A DNA stretch of 8,588 bases from assembly GCA_016208545.1 (NCBI GenBank), contig JACQXU010000037.1, positions 1 through 8,588 on the forward strand, read 5' to 3'. This DNA is from Candidatus Uhrbacteria bacterium (GTDB lineage Bacteria > Patescibacteriota > Patescibacteriia > UBA9934 > GWF2-40-263). Below, one piece after another: positions 5,079 through 8,588 of this stretch. Under the pieces are notes generated by a model that had not been told where the DNA came from, searched no databases, and saw only the letters and a list, made by a program, of their open reading frames with translations. Each line of letters opens with the position of its first letter. Positions within the stretch are counted from its first letter, which is position 1. A program made the position numbers and the translations under genes.

Positions 5079-6083
5079 ATGCCAGCCTATATTCTCATTA
5101 TTTTTATCGGCTTCGGTGGGTTTCTTCTTTCGCTCTACATCGCTCATAAAAAACGCCGAAAAACCGAACCATTTATCTGTCCACTTCGAGCGAGTTGTGT
5201 TGAAGTTGTTCACAGCGATTACGGAAAATTTCTTGGAATCAATGTTGAATATCTTGGAATTTTGTATTATGCAACCATTGCTATCGGATACGGTTTTCGA
5301 ACAACATTGCCGATCTGGACACAGTCGTTTTCAGCCGGACTTCTTTTACTTTCCGTATTTGCGCTCGTGTTTTCTTTTTATCTTACGTTCATTCAAATTT
5401 TCACACTTCGTAAATTATGCACATGGTGTCTTGTTTCCGCTTTTTTGTGTTTGACTATTTTTTTGACTTCATTCATTGCATCTTTCTCGATTGTGGTTCC
5501 ATTTTTATCACGAGCACATGAAACGATTTTAATTTTTAATGTGATTGGTCTTGCGCTTGGGCTCGGAGCCGCAACTATTGCAGATATTTTTTTCTTCAAG
5601 TTTCTCAAAGATTTTAGAATTTCAAGTTTGGAAGCTGGCGTTCTTAACACGTTTTCACAAATTATTTGGGTTGCGCTTGGAATTATGTTTATGATGGAAC
5701 TCGGTTTGTTTATTCCGAACATGGGTGCACTCTCCAGCTCACCGGAATTTTTGCTTAAAGTAATTGTTTTGAGTGTGATAATTTTGAACGGTTCGTTTTT
5801 GAATTTATTTGTCGCGCCGCAGTTTGTGAAAATCCAATTTCACGAACCGCATTTGCATGAACCAGGTGAACTGCTTAGAACACGTCAGATTGCTTTTGTC
5901 CTCGGTCCGATTTCGCTTGTCTCGTGGTATACAGCTTTATTTCTGACAATGCGTCCGACTCTGCACTTTTCTTTTGAATTTTTATTGCAAATTTACGCCA
6001 CCAGCCTCATTGTGGCGGTTATAATTGGACAGATTGTTGAACGACGTTTAGTGAAAAAAGCCCACCATTCACAATCTGTTTGA
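5079..6083 (+). CDS. VKOR-family disulfide-forming protein fused to a second membrane domain
   Basis: Positions are numbered from an in-frame TTG at 5052; subtract nine for the ATG chosen here. The first half is a vitamin K epoxide reductase domain, which reoxidises a DsbA-like partner using quinone. It has the loop cysteines C43 and C49, the conserved S55-x-Y57-G58, and the active-site CTWC (123-126) in a four- to five-helix bundle. The second half (about 160-343) is a further membrane domain of about five helices with AATIADIFFFKFLKDF, an IIWVALGI helix and a histidine-rich loop HEPHLHEPGE (264-273). I cannot name that domain; heme or metal binding is possible through the histidines. No DsbA-like gene is seen nearby. 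Neither start has a Shine-Dalgarno. Confidence 0.88.
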   Translation: MPAYILIIFIGFGGFLLSLYIAHKKRRKTEPFICPLRASCVEVVHSDYGKFLGINVEYLGILYYATIAIGYGFRTTLPIWTQSFSAGLLLLSVFALVFSFYLTFIQIFTLRKLCTWCLVSAFLCLTIFLTSFIASFSIVVPFLSRAHETILIFNVIGLALGLGAATIADIFFFKFLKDFRISSLEAGVLNTFSQIIWVALGIMFMMELGLFIPNMGALSSSPEFLLKVIVLSVIILNGSFLNLFVAPQFVKIQFHEPHLHEPGELLRTRQIAFVLGPISLVSWYTALFLTMRPTLHFSFEFLLQIYATSLIVAVIIGQIVERRLVKKAHHSQSV

Positions 6084-6097
6084 TGATGTGTTATACT
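6068..6097 (+). promoter_or_regulatory. Promoter of the lipoprotein-glycosidase operon
   Basis: TTCACA (6068-6073, five of six bases matching the -35 consensus) and TATACT (6092-6097, five of six matching the -10) are separated by 18 bases, with the extended -10 TG at 6089-6090. Transcription would begin near 6104. The -35 lies inside the last codons of the VKOR gene. No terminator separates the two genes, so read-through from VKOR is also possible. Confidence 0.7.
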
Positions 6098-6103
6098 GTC
6101 GCG

Positions 6104-6247
6104 GCTATTCCAGGTAGGACAACAATGATTTGTCTTCTGACCTATTGGGCATTAGCGTTATTTGTACGACATCTTACGTGAGAAGTCGTACCAAAGTCAG
6201 TCAGAGAAATTCTAACAGATGTAAATATTATTGTTGTACTACCGGGT
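6104..6247 (+). promoter_or_regulatory. Structured 5' leader closed by a 17-base-pair long-range stem
   Basis: GGTAGGACAACAATGAT (6113-6129) pairs with ATTATTGTTGTACTACC (6227-6243) with 15 Watson-Crick pairs, one G-U and one G/A mismatch. Inside, TCTGAC (6136-6141) can pair with GTCAGA (6200-6205), and GTACGAC (6164-6170) with GTCGTAC (6185-6191) as a hairpin. The 3' strand of the closing stem ends four bases before the lipoprotein ATG, and its 5' strand covers the start signals of an 18-codon upstream ORF. It matches no riboswitch class I know. A regulatory leader or attenuator is the best reading. Confidence 0.6.
6125..6181 (+). CDS. Putative 18-residue leader peptide (upstream ORF)
   Basis: ATG at 6125 opens an 18-codon frame, MICLLTYWALALFVRHLT, ending in TGA at 6179-6181. 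It has AGGTAGGA (6112-6119) five bases before the ATG, one of the better Shine-Dalgarno sites in the window, and a predicted transcription start about 20 bases upstream. The peptide is hydrophobic with five leucines. Its stop codon falls in the loop of the hairpin 6164-6191, and its start lies in the 5' strand of the closing stem, an arrangement typical of translation-dependent leader control. There is no homology evidence, so it may be chance. Confidence 0.4.
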   Translation: MICLLTYWALALFVRHLT

Positions 6248-6847
6248 ATGAAACAATTCATTTATTTTTTGCTAATCACACTTTCTCTTATTGGTTTTGG
6301 ATGCGCCAGAAAAACCGCTCCGATTGTCGGTGTTGAAGAGTCACAAACCGGTCAGGTTGAGATTAACATTGAGCAGATTCTCTATGAGGCAAAACGCGAC
6401 GGTTTGATTATGAATGATGCGGAAATTCTCGCGATGGCCAGCGCGAATGTTCTTCAAGAAAGCATTGGGAAAAATGTCGCCGCTGTTAATCAATATCTCA
6501 AAAACGATTTCAAAGGTTGGAATTCTGCCGCGCTTGCTGATGTAACTGCTGGCGGAAGTTTCGGCTTAGCGTTTTCAAAATTTGAAAAAGGTTCTTTCAC
6601 TTTTGTCGCACAAATTGGTAACTTGCCAGAACTAGCGGAAGGTTCGCGCTACGAAGGCTGGATTGTTGAGCGCGGTGATTCAATGAAAGTTATGAGTGTT
6701 GGGGAAGCAAAAAAAAATGAAGATGAATTTATAATTGTTTATCGTGCGCCAAAAGATTTAACTGTATATAATTTTTTTGTATTGACACTTGAGTCAGATG
6801 AAAATCCTCTGCCAGACAAACACATTTTAGAAGGAATGATAAAGTAG
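6248..6847 (+). CDS. Lipoprotein with RskA-like (anti-sigma-K C-terminal type) domain
   Basis: A 199-residue exported protein. The signal peptide ends in LIGFGC, so C19 would be the lipid-modified residue. A short alpha-helical stretch (about 35-85) is followed by a beta domain (about 100-199) with VTAGGSFGLAF, LAEGSRYEGWIVER and a final LTLESDENPLPDKHILEGMIK-like ending. The YEGW and HILEG marks are those of small exported proteins resembling the extracytoplasmic part of anti-sigma-K factor RskA. There is no anti-sigma helix or membrane segment here, so it is not an anti-sigma factor as it stands. No Shine-Dalgarno is seen; the start follows the structured leader by four bases. The glycosidase-like gene follows after two bases, so the two are co-transcribed. 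Confidence 0.82.
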   Translation: MKQFIYFLLITLSLIGFGCARKTAPIVGVEESQTGQVEINIEQILYEAKRDGLIMNDAEILAMASANVLQESIGKNVAAVNQYLKNDFKGWNSAALADVTAGGSFGLAFSKFEKGSFTFVAQIGNLPELAEGSRYEGWIVERGDSMKVMSVGEAKKNEDEFIIVYRAPKDLTVYNFFVLTLESDENPLPDKHILEGMIK

Positions 6848-6849
6848 TT

Positions 6850-8172
6850 ATGCGTTTATTAAAAACATTTTTTCTTTTCACCCTTTTTTTTCCGCTGATA
6901 ACAAACGCTGCTGATTCTGTTGTTCCGACAATGGAATCAACAGATTCTGTTTTGGTTAAAATGTTTGATGAATCTGTCGAAGTAGCGCTTGAATCTTCCA
7001 AACAAACAACCGACGGTTTGCGTTATATCAGCGCTGGGCCTCGATATTCAAATCCGCTTCGAGTTTATTATCGCGACAGTTATTTTGCGTCAGGGATGCT
7101 TCTTTTGCTCAAACCAGATGTAGTTCGAGATCAAATTTTACTGCTTGCGCGTGGAGTTGAAAAAAAAGGAACAACTCCAAGCGCGATTCCAGTTGACCCG
7201 GACGGAGTCATAATGCCGGTTTGGAAAGATCATTATGATTCAGGACCTTATTTTATAATGATGATTTATGATTATGTAAGATGGACTGGCGACATTTCAA
7301 TTCTTGACGAACAAGTTGGCGACCGAACGATTTTTTCAACAATGGAAGATATTCTTACACATCTTGAAACGCTCGATAAAAACGGAAATTTACTTCCTGA
7401 AAAACCGGCTAATTCGCTTCAAGATTGGCTTGATTCAATTCCGCGTGGCGGAGAAGTTTTATATGACGAAGTTTTGTATTATCGAGCGCTTAGAAACATG
7501 ACAGAACTGGCACAGTTTCTGGGCAAGAGCGCTCACGCAACTGTTTTTCATCGTCATTCACTTCTTGTTCGATATCAAATTAATGAAATACTTTGGAATG
7601 ACGCTAAGGGTTATTATTTTGAACGTTGCGAAAATGGAAAATGCGAAGATCGTTTGACAAATGAATCATCTCTTGCTGTTTTGTACGATGTTGTTTTGCC
7701 AAAAAATCGCGAGCGATTGATGAAAAATTTGGAACAGTTGGAAACTAGGTACAATCCAAATTTAATGTATGGGACTTGGGGAGTTGTGAATGCGTATCCG
7801 GGATATCCAAATTCACGTACTTATTTTTATCAAAATATGACTGACTGGCCGTTTTTAGATGGAATGAATGCTGGGGCGCGGCTTAAATATGGAATTGGGG
7901 ATTGGTATTTTCCAATGACGAGCTGGTGGACGTTTTTTGAAACACAGCGAGAGGAAGGCGAACGTTTGCCGGAGTTTGTGTCGCCGATTGATTTATCAGG
8001 CGGCCGTTCACAAGCTTGGTCAGTAAATCCAATTGTTTCGTTTATTCGATATGGTTTGGGAATTGATCCTGCGCTTGACGGAACTTACACAATCAGACGA
8101 TCTCCGATTGGAAAAATAGAATTGAAAAATTTACTTGTTCGAGGACAAAGAATATCAGTGAGTGCGAAATAA
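6850..8172 (+). CDS. Secreted six-hairpin glycosidase-like protein
   Basis: A 440-residue protein with a signal peptide (cleavage likely after A20 in ITNA-AD) and an all-helical body fitting an (alpha/alpha)6 barrel of the six-hairpin glycosidase group (GH15/GH37/GH63/GH78-like and glycogen-debranching relatives). Supporting motifs are VYYRDSYFASG (72-82), MPVWKDHYDSGPYF (122-135) and LQDWLDSIPRGGEVLYDEV (190-208), where family enzymes place the catalytic acid (D192 or D195 are candidates), then GTWGVVNAYPGY and a Trp/Tyr-rich C-terminal half. I cannot name a GH family or substrate. It is translated from an ATG two bases after the lipoprotein stop and ends at a two-way terminator. It likely trims or scavenges extracellular or cell-surface glycans. 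Confidence 0.82.
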   Translation: MRLLKTFFLFTLFFPLITNAADSVVPTMESTDSVLVKMFDESVEVALESSKQTTDGLRYISAGPRYSNPLRVYYRDSYFASGMLLLLKPDVVRDQILLLARGVEKKGTTPSAIPVDPDGVIMPVWKDHYDSGPYFIMMIYDYVRWTGDISILDEQVGDRTIFSTMEDILTHLETLDKNGNLLPEKPANSLQDWLDSIPRGGEVLYDEVLYYRALRNMTELAQFLGKSAHATVFHRHSLLVRYQINEILWNDAKGYYFERCENGKCEDRLTNESSLAVLYDVVLPKNRERLMKNLEQLETRYNPNLMYGTWGVVNAYPGYPNSRTYFYQNMTDWPFLDGMNAGARLKYGIGDWYFPMTSWWTFFETQREEGERLPEFVSPIDLSGGRSQAWSVNPIVSFIRYGLGIDPALDGTYTIRRSPIGKIELKNLLVRGQRISVSAK

Positions 8173-8203
8173 AAACGACTGCCTATTTGGCAGCCGCTTT
8201 TTT
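8171..8203. terminator. Two-way terminator shared by the glycosidase gene and a small basic gene
   Basis: CGACTGCC (8176-8183) pairs with GGCAGCCG (8189-8196) around TATTT, with one wobble pair. On the plus strand it is followed by CTTTTTT, and on the minus strand by TTTTT. It ends the plus-strand operon directly after the TAA at 8170-8172, and it also ends the minus-strand gene at 8183-8296, whose TAG stop lies in the stem-loop. Confidence 0.88.
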
Positions 8204-8296
8204 AATACGAATCGCTTTTTGTTTTCGATTGCTTGCGAGTTGAATCTTGCGATCTTTTTTCCATTGTGTTCGAACTTGTTTTCTTTTGCCTGGCAT
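8183..8296 (-). CDS. Very small, highly basic protein (37 residues)
   Basis: ATG at 8296 opens a 37-codon frame beginning MPGKRKQVRTQWKKDRK and ending KKAAAK. About 14 of 37 residues are Lys or Arg, there is a single Trp, and no acidic residue except D15. The composition resembles small ribosomal or nucleic-acid-binding proteins, but I do not recognise a family and it is not bTHX. It is supported as a real gene by its own promoter (8361-8389), by a terminator whose stem overlaps its stop, and by a strong coding bias for basic residues. The same frame stays open upstream to 8512, but it would then run through the promoter, a terminator and a hairpin, so the short form is preferred. No Shine-Dalgarno is visible. 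Confidence 0.65.
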   Translation of the reverse strand: MPGKRKQVRTQWKKDRKIQLASNRKQKAIRIKKAAAK

Positions 8297-8326
8297 AGTG
8301 TATTTGGTTTTAGGTTTTGGGTGTTG

Positions 8327-8349
8327 GTAGTCCACGGCTTCAGCCGTGA
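8327..8349 (+). repeat. REP-like GTAG hairpin
   Basis: GTAG (8327-8330) is followed by CACGGC-TTCA-GCCGTG (8333-8348), a perfect 6-bp stem that can be extended across one bulge by AGT/ACT. A GTAG tetranucleotide before a short bulged palindrome is the layout of REP elements moved by RAYT (TnpA-REP, IS200/IS605-like) transposases. It lies in the leader of the small basic gene on the minus strand. Only one copy is in the window, so its repetitive nature is inferred. Confidence 0.5.
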
Positions 8350-8360
8350 CTGTATTGGAA

Positions 8361-8389
8361 ATAATACTCGCTTCTCCGCTTCTCGTCAA
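8361..8389 (-). promoter_or_regulatory. Promoter of the small basic gene
   Basis: On the minus strand TTGACG (8384-8389) and TATTAT (8361-8366) are exactly 17 bases apart, each matching consensus at five of six positions. Transcription would start near 8354, giving a leader of about 58 bases that contains the REP-like hairpin. The promoter begins only a few bases past the terminator of the upstream gene, so the small gene is an independent unit. Confidence 0.72.
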
Positions 8390-8395
8390 ATGGAC

Positions 8396-8437
8396 AAAAA
8401 AATGAACCTCCGCTGACAGCGTGTCAGACAGAGGTTC
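8396..8437 (-). terminator. Strong intrinsic terminator of the gene at the right end
   Basis: On the minus strand GAACCTC (8437-8431) pairs with GAGGTTC (8410-8404), with an inner CTGACA-CGC-TGTCAG stem, giving about 13 pairs in all. It is followed by ATTTTTTT. This is a clear rho-independent terminator, 11 bases after the TAG at 8449-8451. Confidence 0.9.
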
Positions 8438-8448
8438 GAGAATGATGG

Positions 8449-8588
8449 CTACTTGGCGAGTGACGCGTCGTAGCCAGGACAGCCAGCATTTCGGTAACCG
8501 ATGCTTTCGCACCAGGCCAGAAAGTCGGTCAACTGGCGCGCGACTTCCTCTGGCGGAATCTCGACCTTCCCGCTGAGCGGACAGCCCA
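8449..8588 (-). CDS. 3' end of an unidentified gene (partial)
   Basis: The last 45 codons of a minus-strand gene that runs off the window. The readable C-terminus includes CPLSGKVEIPPEEVARQLTD, then FLAWCESIGYRNAGCPGYDA and a final SLAK before TAG. The frame is protein-like, with an amphipathic helix (PPEEVARQLTDFLAWCESIGY) and three cysteines, but I cannot assign a family. The stretch is roughly 62% GC by hand count, far above the genes to its left. The strong terminator just after the stop supports it as the true reading frame rather than the competing minus-strand frame that begins at 8512. Confidence 0.65.
   Translation of the reverse strand, partial: GCPLSGKVEIPPEEVARQLTDFLAWCESIGYRNAGCPGYDASLAK

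Noticed and set aside
6104..6247. A 6S RNA or a known riboswitch in the lipoprotein leader
   Set aside because: It has a long closing stem, but the interior is asymmetric and lacks the open central bubble of 6S RNA. I see no conserved core of riboswitch classes I know.
6130..6336. A 68-codon plus-strand frame over the leader
   Set aside because: It overlaps the signal-peptide region of the lipoprotein in another frame, has no Shine-Dalgarno, and codes for a Cys/Arg-rich non-protein-like sequence. The 18-codon frame at 6125 has better start signals.
8162..8416. An 84-codon plus-strand frame after the glycosidase gene
   Set aside because: It crosses two terminators and opposes the small basic gene. 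The composition (Phe/Cys/Ser rich) is that of an antisense frame.
8183..8512. A 109-codon minus-strand gene starting at 8512
   Set aside because: Only the last 37 codons are kept. The upstream part runs through a strong terminator (8396-8437), a promoter (8361-8389) and a REP-like hairpin, and overlaps a more protein-like frame ending at 8449.

Overview
The window looks like a chromosomal segment from a small-genome bacterium, most likely of the Candidate Phyla Radiation (Patescibacteria). This is an inference. It rests on short, tightly packed genes, few Shine-Dalgarno sites, AT-rich composition in most genes, and family types common in that group: small membrane proteins beside a CsoR-type repressor, a VKOR protein with an extra membrane domain, and an RskA-like lipoprotein. 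TGA is used as a stop, so this is not one of the lineages that read TGA as glycine. No tRNA, rRNA, CRISPR array or intact transposase gene is visible.

Positions 1-1979 hold a minus-strand operon that reads from about 1944 down to a strong terminator at 152-180. It has five genes: a CsoR/RcnR-family metal-sensing repressor, a DUF2892 (YgaP-like) membrane protein, a membrane protein with a Cys-Cys-x-His motif, a membrane-anchored protein with a GGHHR motif, and a DUF5676-like membrane protein. The promoter has a TATA-GGGG-TATA operator inside its spacer and an almost leaderless start. An inverted heptamer array lies before the last gene. No metal transporter is encoded here. A divergent htrA protease gene (2040-3242) follows. 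Its stop codon sits on the edge of a 166-bp palindrome that looks like a miniature TA-target transposable element.

Positions 3404-5026 hold a minus-strand pair: a lipid-kinase-like gene with higher GC, a TTG start and a strong Shine-Dalgarno, then a seven-helix membrane protein, ending in a textbook terminator. A VKOR-family disulfide-forming protein fused to a second membrane domain runs divergently from it (5079-6083).

Positions 6068-8203 hold a plus-strand unit. A promoter precedes a 144-nt structured leader with an apparent 18-codon upstream ORF. Then come a lipoprotein and a secreted six-hairpin glycosidase-like enzyme, ending in a two-way terminator. That terminator also ends a 37-codon basic gene on the minus strand, which has its own promoter and a REP-like hairpin in its leader. 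The window closes with the GC-rich 3' end of another minus-strand gene, which has its own strong terminator.

Most of the products face the envelope: metal sensing with small membrane proteins, extracytoplasmic proteolysis, disulfide formation, lipid phosphorylation and surface glycan processing. The structured leader with its upstream ORF, the palindromic element at the htrA stop, and the transporter-less metal operon are the parts most worth following up.
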